Shown: positions 1 through 7,954 of the stretch, one piece after another
Layout of the letters: each line of letters begins with the position of its first letter
How positions within the stretch are numbered: position 1 is the stretch's first letter
Source: Paraburkholderia sp. DHOC27
Lineage (GTDB): Bacteria > Pseudomonadota > Gammaproteobacteria > Burkholderiales > Burkholderiaceae
Length of the DNA: 64,000 bases
Assembly: GCF_003429005.1 (NCBI RefSeq)
Contig: NZ_QVQV01000001.1
Span: 799,864 to 863,863 of the forward strand
Direction of reading: 5' to 3'
Notes under the pieces: model-generated
Database searches by the model: none
What the model saw: the letters and a program-made list of their open reading frames with translations, nothing else
Told to the model about the DNA's origin: nothing
Position numbers and translations under genes: made by a program

Positions 1-437
1 TCACGCTGCTCACGGGTGGCGCGTACTTCCACCACGCCGACTCGTTCGCGATGATGCGCGGCGGCCATCTGGATTTCTGCGTGCTCGGCGCCTTTCAGGT
101 GTCCACCAAGGGCGATCTCGCCAACTGGCACACAGGCGCGCCCGACGCCATTCCGGCCGTAGGCGGCGCAATGGATCTGGCCATCGGCGCGAAACAGGTG
201 TATGTGATGATGGAGCACCTCACCAAGCAGGGCGAAAGCAAGATTGCGGCGGAATGCACGTACCCGGTCACGGGCGTGAACTGCGTCAGCCGCATCTATA
301 CGGATCTGGCCATGCTCGACGTCACCCCGGACGGCCTCGTGGTGCGTGAAATCTTCTCCGATATCGGCTTCGACGAACTGAGCAAGCTGACGGGCGTGCC
401 GCTCATCGACGGCACCGAGGCCGCGCGCGCCGCCTGA
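1..437 (+). CDS. pcaJ: 3-oxoadipate CoA-transferase subunit B (3' part)
   Basis: The reading frame is open from the window edge (first full codon at 3) and stops at 435-437, so the 5' end is outside the window. The residues seen (GGAYFHHADSF, then GGHLDFCVLGAFQV, GAMDLAIGAKQVYVMMEH) fit the beta subunit of family I CoA transferases. PcaJ pairs with PcaI to move CoA from succinyl-CoA to 3-oxoadipate in the last steps of the beta-ketoadipate pathway. The family is close to acetoacetate CoA-transferase (ScoB/AtoA). The pcaB-pcaD-pcaC genes that follow on the same strand make pcaJ the better call. Cytoplasmic enzyme. Confidence 0.9.
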   Translation, partial: TLLTGGAYFHHADSFAMMRGGHLDFCVLGAFQVSTKGDLANWHTGAPDAIPAVGGAMDLAIGAKQVYVMMEHLTKQGESKIAAECTYPVTGVNCVSRIYTDLAMLDVTPDGLVVREIFSDIGFDELSKLTGVPLIDGTEAARAA

Positions 438-566
438 GCGCGGCGAGTCGTTGACCTTCTGACGCGGCGTGCCGGGACAGGTTCGTCCCGCGCCGCCGCG
501 TGCTGTGCTTGCGTTCGGCGCCGCGTGCGCCGACCATAGCTTCTTCTCCCGCAATTCCATTCCATC

Positions 567-1946
567 ATGCTCGAAGCCAGCGCCCGTCTGACCGGTCTGC
601 TCTGTGGCACGCAAGCCATGAACGACATCTGGTCGCCACGCGCGACGCTCCAGCGCATGCTCGATGTCGAAGCGGCGCTAGCGCGCGCTGCGGCGGCGCA
701 TCAGGTGATTCCGCGCAGCGCGGTGGCCGCGATCGAAGCCGCCTGCCATGCCGATCAACTGGACGCCGACGCGCTGGTGCGCGACGCGGCGCTCGGCGGC
801 AATCTGGCCATTCCGCTCGTCAAGCAACTCACGGCGCGCGTCAAGGCGGCGGACGCCGAGGCATCGAAATACGTGCATTGGGGCGCGACGAGCCAGGACA
901 TCATCGACACCGCCACGGTCCTGCAACTGCGCGACACCTTCGATCTGCTCGACCAGCAGTTGCAAGCCACCTGCGCGGCGCTTGCCGCACTGGCCCGCAG
1001 TCATCGCGCCACGCCCATGATTGGGCGCACGTGGTTGCAGCAGGCGTTGCCCATCACCCTCGGTCTGAAATTCGCGCAGTGGCTCGACGCCTTGCTGCGG
1101 CATCACGAGCGGCTCGCCGCTTTGCGCGAATGCGCGCTGGTACTGCAATTTGGCGGCGCGGCCGGTACGCTGGCGAGTCTGCGCGATGCAGCGCCCGCCG
1201 TGACAGCCGAACTGGGCCGGCAGCTCGATCTGAGCGTGCCCGCTCTGCCGTGGCATACGCAGCGCGATCGCGTGGCGGAAAGCGCGGCGCTGTTCGGCAT
1301 GCTGATCGGCACGCTCGGCAAGATCGCGCGTGATATCTCCCTGCAGATGCAGACCGAAATCGGCGAACTGGCCGAACCCGCTGCGGCGGGCAAGGGCGGT
1401 TCGTCGACCATGCCGCACAAGCGCAACCCGGTCGGCTGCGCGGCGGTGCTGACCGCGGCCACGCGGGCGCCCGGTCTCGTCGCCACAGTGCTGGCAGGCA
1501 TGGTGCAGGAGCACGAACGCGCGCTCGGCGGCTGGCAGGCCGAGTGGGATGCGCTGCCGGATCTGGCGAGGCTGGCGGGTGGTGCACTCGCGCATATCGA
1601 ACAGATCGTCAGCGGTATTGATGTCAACACCGCGCGCCTCGCCGCCAATCTCGACGTCACGCACGGTCTGATTCTCGGCGAAGCGGTGATGCTGGCGCTC
1701 GGCGACAGCATCGGCCGGCTCGAAGCGCATCATCTGGTCGAACGCGCGTCGAAAGCCGCCATTGCCTCAGGCCAGACGCTTTACGCGGTGCTTGCCTCGG
1801 ACTCTGCTGTCACGCAACATCTTTCGGACGAGCAATTGCGGCATCTGCTCGACCCGGCTCACTATGTCGGCCAGGCACACGCGTATGTCGACGCCGTGCT
1901 TGAACTATACGGCGCACACGCTGGCCGCGCTTCTTCAAAGGAGTAA
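567..1946 (+). CDS. pcaB: 3-carboxy-cis,cis-muconate cycloisomerase
   Basis: This 459-residue protein of the fumarase/aspartase/argininosuccinate lyase superfamily carries the superfamily signature GSSTMPHKRNP at about residues 278-288. HWGATSQDIIDTA near residue 108 is typical of the PcaB/adenylosuccinate lyase branch. PcaB cyclises 3-carboxymuconate to 4-carboxymuconolactone after protocatechuate ring cleavage. It lies 129 bp after pcaJ and five bases before pcaD, in pca order. ATG 567 is used; ATG 618 inside the frame is an alternative start. No protocatechuate dioxygenase genes (pcaHG) are visible here. Confidence 0.93.
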   Translation: MLEASARLTGLLCGTQAMNDIWSPRATLQRMLDVEAALARAAAAHQVIPRSAVAAIEAACHADQLDADALVRDAALGGNLAIPLVKQLTARVKAADAEASKYVHWGATSQDIIDTATVLQLRDTFDLLDQQLQATCAALAALARSHRATPMIGRTWLQQALPITLGLKFAQWLDALLRHHERLAALRECALVLQFGGAAGTLASLRDAAPAVTAELGRQLDLSVPALPWHTQRDRVAESAALFGMLIGTLGKIARDISLQMQTEIGELAEPAAAGKGGSSTMPHKRNPVGCAAVLTAATRAPGLVATVLAGMVQEHERALGGWQAEWDALPDLARLAGGALAHIEQIVSGIDVNTARLAANLDVTHGLILGEAVMLALGDSIGRLEAHHLVERASKAAIASGQTLYAVLASDSAVTQHLSDEQLRHLLDPAHYVGQAHAYVDAVLELYGAHAGRASSKE

Positions 1947-1951
1947 GCAGA

Positions 1952-2743
1952 ATGCCCTACGCCGCAGTCAACGGCATTGAGTTGCACTATCGCATCGACG
2001 GCGACCGGCATGGCCGCGCGCCGTGGCTCATCATGTCGAACTCGCTCGGCAGCGATATGTCGATGTGGACACCACAACTGGCTGCTTTCTCGCAGCAGTT
2101 TCGCGTGCTGCGTTACGACACGCGCGGTCACGGTCATTCGGAAGCGCCTAAAGGTCCGTACACGATCGAACAGTTGACCGGCGACGTGCTCGGTCTGATG
2201 GACACGCTGAAGATCGACAAGGCGAATTTCTGCGGCATTTCAATGGGTGGACTGACGGGCATCGCGCTCGCCGCGCGTCACGGTCACCGCCTCGAACGCG
2301 TCGTGCTGTGCAATACGGCCGCGCGCATCGGCTCGCCGGAAGTGTGGGTGCCGCGCGCAGAACGCGCCCGCAAGGAAGGCATGCTGGCGTTGTCCGAGGC
2401 CGTGTTGCCGCGCTGGTTCACCGGCGAATTCATCGAACGTCAGCCGTTGATGTTCTCCGTGATCCGCGATGTGTTCGTGCATACGGATAAGGAAGGCTAC
2501 GCGAACAATTGCGCCGCGATCGACGCGGCCGATCTGCGTCCCGAAGTGCCCGGCATCAAGGTGCCGGCGCTGGTGATTGGCGGCACGCACGACGTGGCGG
2601 CGACCCCGGCGCAAGGCCGCGAACTCGCAGCCGCGATTCCCAACGCGCGCTACCTCGAACTGGACGCTTCGCACATTTCCAACATCGAACAGGCCGACCT
2701 CTTCACGAAGACGGTGCTCGACTTTCTCACGGAGCCGCAATGA
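1952..2743 (+). CDS. pcaD: 3-oxoadipate enol-lactonase
   Basis: This is a 263-residue alpha/beta hydrolase. The nucleophile elbow GISMGG places the catalytic Ser at residue 97. The acid-His region ends with DASHISNIEQ, giving the His. LGSDMSMWTPQL and YDTRGHGHSE near the N terminus are typical of PcaD. It hydrolyses 3-oxoadipate enol-lactone to 3-oxoadipate. A Shine-Dalgarno-like AAGGAG lies just upstream of the start. Its stop overlaps the pcaC start as ATGA (2740-2743), so translation of the two is probably coupled. Confidence 0.95.
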   Translation: MPYAAVNGIELHYRIDGDRHGRAPWLIMSNSLGSDMSMWTPQLAAFSQQFRVLRYDTRGHGHSEAPKGPYTIEQLTGDVLGLMDTLKIDKANFCGISMGGLTGIALAARHGHRLERVVLCNTAARIGSPEVWVPRAERARKEGMLALSEAVLPRWFTGEFIERQPLMFSVIRDVFVHTDKEGYANNCAAIDAADLRPEVPGIKVPALVIGGTHDVAATPAQGRELAAAIPNARYLELDASHISNIEQADLFTKTVLDFLTEPQ

Positions 2744-3129
2744 ACGACGAAGAACGCTATGAAGCCGGCATGAACGTGCGACGCGCGGTGCTTGGCGACG
2801 CGCACGTCGAGCGCTCGCTCGCGAACCGCACCGAACTTACCGAAGAATTCCAGAACTTCATCACGCGCTACGCGTGGGGCGAAATCTGGACGCGTGAAGG
2901 TTTGCCGCGCCACACACGCAGCCTGGTCACCATCGCGTTGATGGTGTCGCTCAATCGTAGCGAAGAACTGGCATTGCATCTGCGCGCGGCGAAGAACAAC
3001 GGCGTGACGCGTGACGAAATCAAGGAAGTGCTGCTGCAAACCGCGATCTATTGCGGCGTGCCGGCAGCGAATTCGGCCTTTCACCTCGCCGACAAGCTGT
3101 TCCGCGAAGACGACGCTGCCAGCGCCTAG
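2740..3129 (+). CDS. pcaC: 4-carboxymuconolactone decarboxylase
   Basis: This is a 129-residue member of the carboxymuconolactone decarboxylase/AhpD family. RYEAGMNVRRAVLGDAHVER opens the protein and is typical of stand-alone PcaC. The central RHTRSLVTIALMVSLNRSEEL and the C-terminal EVLLQTAIYCGVPAA complete the family pattern. It decarboxylates 4-carboxymuconolactone to the enol-lactone used by PcaD. The start at 2740 overlaps the pcaD stop. The stop codon overlaps the stop of the convergent TetR gene by four bases, leaving no room for a terminator between them. Confidence 0.95.
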   Translation: MNDEERYEAGMNVRRAVLGDAHVERSLANRTELTEEFQNFITRYAWGEIWTREGLPRHTRSLVTIALMVSLNRSEELALHLRAAKNNGVTRDEIKEVLLQTAIYCGVPAANSAFHLADKLFREDDAASA

Positions 3130-3818
3130 AACGTCACCAGCACCGCGCGCAACACCGTCTCCTTGATGACCTCGCGCCAGTGCGCGAGCGCGGCCTTGTC
3201 CATCAGCGACTCGCCGAGAAATGCACTGAGCGTGTACTGGTTCGCGTTGTAGAAATAGCCTAATGACGCAATCATGATGTAGACGTCGCGCGCGGCTACC
3301 TCGCGGCGAAACACCCCTTTGTCTTTGCCCGCATCCAGCACCTTCTGGACCACCGAGATCGCGTAGCCAGAAATCTCGCGCAGCCTGGACGACTTCTTCG
3401 AATGTTTGCCCTGATGCAGATTCTCGCTGGATAGCAGCGTGACGAACTCGGGATGATCGAGGTAGTACTGCCAAACAAATTCCACCATCTGCTGCAAACC
3501 ATGTACGGGGTCGTCCAGATCGAGATCGAGCCGGCTCTCCGCTTCGTTGAACTGGGTATAGATGGTTTCCAGCACCTCGACGAACAACTGTTCCTTGCTG
3601 CCGAAGTAGTAATAGATCATGCGGTCATGCGAGCGGGCCGCTTTCGAAATGCTCTCCACGCGGCCACTGGCATAGCCCTGTTTGGCAAACACCTTGATGG
3701 CGGCCTTGAGAATTTTCGCGCGCGTGTCCTGCGCCTGCTTTGCGCGGACACCGGTCGCGCCCGGTTTGCGGACGGCGGTCGCGCTCATGGCTTGCCTCGG
3801 CGGAGCCAAGGGAGGCAA
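3126..3818 (-). CDS. TetR/AcrR family transcriptional regulator
   Basis: This is a 230-residue protein. Residues 26-80 form a TetR DNA-binding domain (AKILKAAIKVFAKQGY, VESISKAA, MIYYYFGSKEQLF), and a ligand-binding helical domain follows. An internal ATG at 3788 (MSATAVRKPG) would remove ten residues and is an equally plausible start. The gene diverges from the 4058-18208 cluster, and an 18-bp inverted repeat lies in the 240-bp gap, so it most likely controls that cluster and itself. Its 3' end meets pcaC, so a role in pca control cannot be excluded. Confidence 0.88.
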   Translation of the reverse strand: MPPLAPPRQAMSATAVRKPGATGVRAKQAQDTRAKILKAAIKVFAKQGYASGRVESISKAARSHDRMIYYYFGSKEQLFVEVLETIYTQFNEAESRLDLDLDDPVHGLQQMVEFVWQYYLDHPEFVTLLSSENLHQGKHSKKSSRLREISGYAISVVQKVLDAGKDKGVFRREVAARDVYIMIASLGYFYNANQYTLSAFLGESLMDKAALAHWREVIKETVLRAVLVTF

Positions 3819-3909
3819 CCGTCGTCAGAATGGCGCGCCGCAACATGGCACACGGAAGGGAAAGACATTGCGCAGTCCATTTTGATCGAGTAGATTTCAA
3901 TCAAGTTTG

Positions 3910-3927
3910 GTGTAGCGGATACTACAC
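3910..3927. promoter_or_regulatory. Candidate TetR operator
   Basis: Perfect inverted repeat GTGTAG-N6-CTACAC in the gap between the divergent TetR gene and the heterocycle cluster. The arm length and spacing suit a TetR dimer. A looser pair, TTGAT-N13-ATCAA, lies just upstream at 3882-3904. Binding is inferred from position only. Confidence 0.5.
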
Positions 3928-4057
3928 GAACGGTGAGTGACCGCAACAATTTTCCAAGCGAAGAGGATGCGCGTCGCACGAAATAAGCCCTGAAATACGG
4001 GCTATTTCTTCCACCGGGCAGGACCGATGTGTAATGTTGCTGTTGGGAAATCCCACC

Positions 4058-5677
4058 ATGACTGAACATACGAAGGTCGATTTCGGTGCAGACCGCGTGG
4101 ATGGCGAAACCGCCTCGACGCCGGGCCCCACCGTGCTCGAAAAGGCCGCGCCACGCAGCGAGCGCATGGCGGCGAACAAGATCGAATGCAATGCGTGCCC
4201 GGTGCTGTGCCAGATTTCCGAGGGCCGCACCGGCGCGTGCGACCGCTATGCCAATGCGAATGGCCGCCTGATCCGGGTGGACCCGGTGGTGTTCATGTCG
4301 CAATCGCTCGCGAAGGCCACGGCAGAACCGGCTGCATTGATCGAATTTGGTGCAGCGGCCGCTGCGCCCGCAGGGCCAGCAGCGGAATCCAGCGCCCAGC
4401 ATGAGGAAACGCTCTTCGTCACCGGCGTGGGCGCTTCCTCCACCTATCCCGACTACAAGCCGGCGCCGTTCATCGTGTCGTCGAAACTCGACGACGTGGA
4501 TATGGTGACCGTCGTCACCGAAGGCATCTTTAGCTACTGCAGTTTCAAGGTCAAGATCGATACCGACCGCTTTCTCGGCCCGGAGCAGTCGAATGTGCGC
4601 TGCCAGGGCGAGATTGTCGGCCACGTGAGCACCGCCGAATACGGCTCCCAAATGCTGAGCCTCGGCGGCGTCCATCACCTGACCGGCGGCAGCAAGAAAG
4701 AAGGCCGCGTGACGTGCGACATGATGCTGGCGCTCGGCAACAAGCAGAGCGTCGAGTTGAGTATCGACGGCGGCGCGAGTCTGGTGATTCGCGCGGGCGC
4801 CGCGCCCATCGTGGATGGCGTCGAAGAAAAGCGCATGCGCGTGGGTTGCGGCTCGGCCACGATAGGCATCTTTGCCAAGCAATGGTTTGGACAGGTCGAC
4901 GAAGTGGTGGTGGTGGATGACCACATCACCGGCGTGCTCACCGAACATCAAGCGGGCCGCTGCCTCGGCATGGCGCGCTCAGGTCTGAAGATTCGCGGCC
5001 GCAAGTCGACCCCAGGCCGTTATTTTCAGGTAGCGAATCCGGGCACGGGTTGGGGCGGCACGGACATTCAGGACCCGCTTGCCATTATCGAAGGCTTCGA
5101 TCCCGCCGTGGCGCGCCCCGGCATGCGCCTGTTGATGGTGTCCACCACCGGCGAGCATGCGCAATGGTATGAGCTCGATCAGGACCTGACGCCGCGCATC
5201 GCGGCCATGCCCGCCGCGGTGCGGCACACGGTGGAGCGTATCGGCGAAAACTGCGAGCCGTCGCTTGCCACGGTGCTGTTCATTGGCGGCGCGGGCGGCA
5301 GTCTGCGCGCGGGCGCAACGGAAAACCCGGTGTTACTCACGCGTGCGATCAAGCAGCGGCTGGTGAACGTGACGTGCGGCGGCGCGCCCGCTTACGTGTG
5401 GCCCGGCGGCGGCATTACGGTGATGGTGGACGTCACGCGCATGCCGGACCGCTCGTTTGGCACGGTGCCCACGCCGGCAATCGTCGCGCCTATCGAGTTC
5501 ACGATGACCTACGACACGTATCGCGACCTGGGCGGCCATCTCGACGCGGTACGTTCGCTCGTGAGCGTGCTCGCGAACGGCCCGGAACATCTCGAAGGGG
5601 CACCACTCGCGCGCCGCACGTTGGCGCGGCATCCCGACAACCCGTGGCCGCTCGGCATGCCGCCCATGCTCGGATGA
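4058..5677 (+). CDS. 6-hydroxynicotinate reductase-like iron-sulfur protein
   Basis: This is a 539-residue protein. An N-terminal cysteine motif CX2CX3CX9C (C44, C47, C51, C61) looks like a 4Fe-4S site. The remainder is rich in Gly and conserved VGCGSATIG, GKSTPGRYF-like and TGWGGTDIQDP segments. I recognise it as the family annotated 6-hydroxynicotinate reductase. In Eubacterium barkeri nicotinate breakdown that enzyme reduces 6-hydroxynicotinate to 1,4,5,6-tetrahydro-6-oxonicotinate. The linked enamidase-like gene (11539) would use that product, which supports the call. ATG 4058 is preferred because GGGA precedes it at good spacing; ATG 4034 adds eight residues. The electron donor is not evident in the cluster. 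The substrate may differ from nicotinate. Confidence 0.72.
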   Translation: MTEHTKVDFGADRVDGETASTPGPTVLEKAAPRSERMAANKIECNACPVLCQISEGRTGACDRYANANGRLIRVDPVVFMSQSLAKATAEPAALIEFGAAAAAPAGPAAESSAQHEETLFVTGVGASSTYPDYKPAPFIVSSKLDDVDMVTVVTEGIFSYCSFKVKIDTDRFLGPEQSNVRCQGEIVGHVSTAEYGSQMLSLGGVHHLTGGSKKEGRVTCDMMLALGNKQSVELSIDGGASLVIRAGAAPIVDGVEEKRMRVGCGSATIGIFAKQWFGQVDEVVVVDDHITGVLTEHQAGRCLGMARSGLKIRGRKSTPGRYFQVANPGTGWGGTDIQDPLAIIEGFDPAVARPGMRLLMVSTTGEHAQWYELDQDLTPRIAAMPAAVRHTVERIGENCEPSLATVLFIGGAGGSLRAGATENPVLLTRAIKQRLVNVTCGGAPAYVWPGGGITVMVDVTRMPDRSFGTVPTPAIVAPIEFTMTYDTYRDLGGHLDAVRSLVSVLANGPEHLEGAPLARRTLARHPDNPWPLGMPPMLG

Positions 5678-5725
5678 TCCACTCAAATCCACATACACTT
5701 CATCACACAGACTACGACGCCCACC

Positions 5726-6670
5726 ATGACCGCCACTCGCGCGCGGCTTGACGCAAACCGGTGGCATTTGCAGCACGGACCGATTGATCTGATCATCGGT
5801 GCCGACGGCGAGGCCACGGCTGTTCACGCCGCGCACGAAGCGTGCTGGCAACGCTTCGTGGGCGTGCTGGATGAGCTGGTGGCGGAATTGCCACTGCTTA
5901 AACAGCCCTTGCCTGCTGCGAGCGTTCATTGCCCCATGAAAGGGCGCGTCGCGAATCGCATGTGGAACGCGTGCTACCCGCATCGCGCGCGCTTCATTAC
6001 GCCAATGGCGGCGGTCGCTGGCAGCGTCGCGGATGAATTGATCGAAGCGTTCGCACGCTCTGGTGTGACGCGCGCGTATATCAACAATGGTGGCGACATT
6101 GCGTTGTATCTGAGCGAAGGGCAATCGTATCGCGTGGGTTTGCTGGCTGACCTCGCCGCCTCGCCTGGCGCACCATTGCCGGGCGATCACGCGTTCGATG
6201 CAAACCTCACGCTCGATGCCAGCATGCCAGTACGTGGCGTGGCCACCAGCGGCTGGCGCGGGCGCAGTTTCAGTCTGGGGATCGCGGACAGCGTGACCGT
6301 ATTGGCGCGCAACGCGGCCAGTGCGGACGCCGCCGCGACGATAATCGCGAATGCGGTCGACGTGCAGCATGACGGCATCGTGCGTGCGCCGGCGGCGTCG
6401 TTGAAGGACGACAGCGACCTGGGCGACCGGCTCGTCACCGTGGATGTGCCCTTGTTGCCGCCCGCGCTGATTGATCTCGCGCTAACACGCGGCGCCGAAG
6501 AAGCGGAACGTCTGCATGCGCAAGGTCTGATTGAAGGCGCTGCGCTGTTTCTGCAACGGCACGCTCGCGTGGTGGGACTGAACCCGGCACGCCCGGTGCA
6601 CGTTCCCTATGACCTGCCACGCGCACCTTATTTACCGGAGGCTCCGTGTTCGAAATACGCCGCGTACTGA
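5726..6670 (+). CDS. UPF0280 family (ApbE-like) protein
   Basis: This is a 314-residue protein. The segments CPMKGRVANRMWNACYP, ITPMAAVAGSVADELI, YINNGGDIALYL and GVATSGWRGRSFSLGIADSV match the UPF0280 family. Known structures of that family resemble ApbE, the FAD:protein flavin transferase. No transmembrane segment or signal peptide is seen. It lies between the reductase-like gene and two DUF1185 genes, and its last 25 bases overlap the next gene. A role in flavin handling for the reductase, or as a metabolic enzyme of the pathway, is inference; no reaction is established for this family. Confidence 0.8.
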   Translation: MTATRARLDANRWHLQHGPIDLIIGADGEATAVHAAHEACWQRFVGVLDELVAELPLLKQPLPAASVHCPMKGRVANRMWNACYPHRARFITPMAAVAGSVADELIEAFARSGVTRAYINNGGDIALYLSEGQSYRVGLLADLAASPGAPLPGDHAFDANLTLDASMPVRGVATSGWRGRSFSLGIADSVTVLARNAASADAAATIIANAVDVQHDGIVRAPAASLKDDSDLGDRLVTVDVPLLPPALIDLALTRGAEEAERLHAQGLIEGAALFLQRHARVVGLNPARPVHVPYDLPRAPYLPEAPCSKYAAY

Positions 6671-7236
6671 CGCACGTCGAAGACATCTATCACGAGTTCG
6701 GACCGCCGCCTGCGCAACCGCTCAAGCGCGGCGCGATTGCAGCGGTGCTGAACAATCCGTTTGCGGGACGGTACGAAGCGAAGATCGAGCACGCAATGGA
6801 AGCGTTGAAGCCCATCGGCCTCGATCTCGCGCAGCAGCTCCTGGTGGCGATGGCCGTGCCGCATGCGGCGATAGAAAGCTACGGCAAGGGGGCCATCGTC
6901 GGCTCAGCGGGAGAACTGGAGCACGGTGCGCTGTGGCATGTGCCAGGCGGCTACGCGATGCGAGAATTGCTCGAGAAGAACGGCGTGCCCACCCATGCGA
7001 TTGTCCCGTCCACGAAGAAAGTGGGCGCGCCTTCCACGTCGCTGGATGTGCCGATGACGCACGTCAACGCAAGCTACGTGCGCAGTCATTTCGATGCCAT
7101 CGAAGTCCGCGTGCCAGGCGCACCGGCCGCGGACGAAGTGGTGTACATCCTCGTCATGAGCACGGGGCAGCGCGTGCATGCACGAGTCGGCGGTCTGGCG
7201 AAAGAGGCGATCGTCGGCAAGGACGGCCTGCGTTAG
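6646..7236 (+). CDS. DUF1185 / AA_synth family protein, copy 1
   Basis: This 196-residue protein begins with GTG; GGAG at 6637-6640 sits five bases ahead and supports this start. It shares with the next gene the blocks NPFAGRYE, SYGKGAIVGSAGELEH, VPSTKKVG, VRSHFDAIEVRV and a C-terminal GKDGLR. The family (PF06684) has a chorismate-mutase-like fold in the structural-genomics example and no proven reaction. The gene overlaps the UPF0280 gene by 25 bp and is followed closely by its paralogue, so the two may form a hetero-oligomer. Function in the heterocycle pathway is inferred from linkage. Confidence 0.82.
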   Translation: MFEIRRVLTHVEDIYHEFGPPPAQPLKRGAIAAVLNNPFAGRYEAKIEHAMEALKPIGLDLAQQLLVAMAVPHAAIESYGKGAIVGSAGELEHGALWHVPGGYAMRELLEKNGVPTHAIVPSTKKVGAPSTSLDVPMTHVNASYVRSHFDAIEVRVPGAPAADEVVYILVMSTGQRVHARVGGLAKEAIVGKDGLR

Positions 7237-7307
7237 ACGCAAGCCCATGCAGATGCGCGTTGGCAGATCACGCGCAGAACCCGCAAATGGACAAGAAGGA
7301 GAAAGAC

Positions 7308-7892
7308 ATGGCAATCAAGCTTCGCAAGCTGGTCGTGCAGGTGGATGAAACACGCATCGAAATGGGTCAGACCATCGACCCGCCGACGCGCCGTGCGGTG
7401 GCGATTGCGGTGATCGAGAATCCGTATGCGGGACGTTACGAGCCGAAGCTCGATGCGTTGATCGAAGCGGGTGAGGAACTCGGCGCGTTGCTCGGCAAGA
7501 AATGCGTAGAGGCGTTGGGTATCGAGCCAGGCGCGGCGCACAGCTACGGCAAGGCGGCGATTGTCGGCGAAGCGGGCGAACTCGAACACGCCGCGGCCAT
7601 TCTGCATCCCAAGCTCGGCGCACCGCTGCGCGTCGCGGTGGAGAAGGGCGCGGCGCTGGTGCCGTCAGCGAAGAAGATGGGCACCTTGGGTACGGCGATC
7701 GACGTGCCGCTCGGCCACAAGGACGCCGCCTTCGTGCGTAGCCATTTCGACGCCATCGAAGCACGCGTCGCGGACGCACCGCGCGCCAACGAAATCGTCG
7801 TAGCCGTGGCCGTCACGAGTGCGGGCCGGCCGCTGCCGCGCATTGGCGGATTGCAGGTTAGCGAAATCAAGGGCGAAGACGGTTTGCGCTAA
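7308..7892 (+). CDS. DUF1185 / AA_synth family protein, copy 2
   Basis: This 194-residue protein is paralogous to the preceding gene. It has the same blocks in the same order (NPYAGRYE, SYGKAAIVGEAGELEH, VPSAKKMG, VRSHFDAIEARV, GEDGLR). AAGGAG at 7296-7301 fixes the start at 7308. The frame stays open upstream across copy 1, but that part is an overlap artefact. The tandem arrangement suggests duplication followed by divergence. It is a soluble protein with no signal peptide. Activity unknown; it could act on a ring-reduced or ring-opened intermediate of the pathway. Confidence 0.83.
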   Translation: MAIKLRKLVVQVDETRIEMGQTIDPPTRRAVAIAVIENPYAGRYEPKLDALIEAGEELGALLGKKCVEALGIEPGAAHSYGKAAIVGEAGELEHAAAILHPKLGAPLRVAVEKGAALVPSAKKMGTLGTAIDVPLGHKDAAFVRSHFDAIEARVADAPRANEIVVAVAVTSAGRPLPRIGGLQVSEIKGEDGLR

Positions 7893-7954
7893 TTTAATTC
7901 GCTGGTACTGTCCTGCCTTTGAGACTGGCGCCTGAACGGCCGCTGAGGGTTACG

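Noticed and set aside
678..1733. A 351-residue open frame antisense to pcaB.
   Set aside because: Shadow frame of a well-recognised gene, with Arg/His/Gln-rich composition and no ribosome site.
6609..7307. N-terminal extension of the second DUF1185 gene across the first.
   Set aside because: It is the shifted frame of copy 1, Arg-rich and without family match. A good ribosome site precedes ATG 7308.
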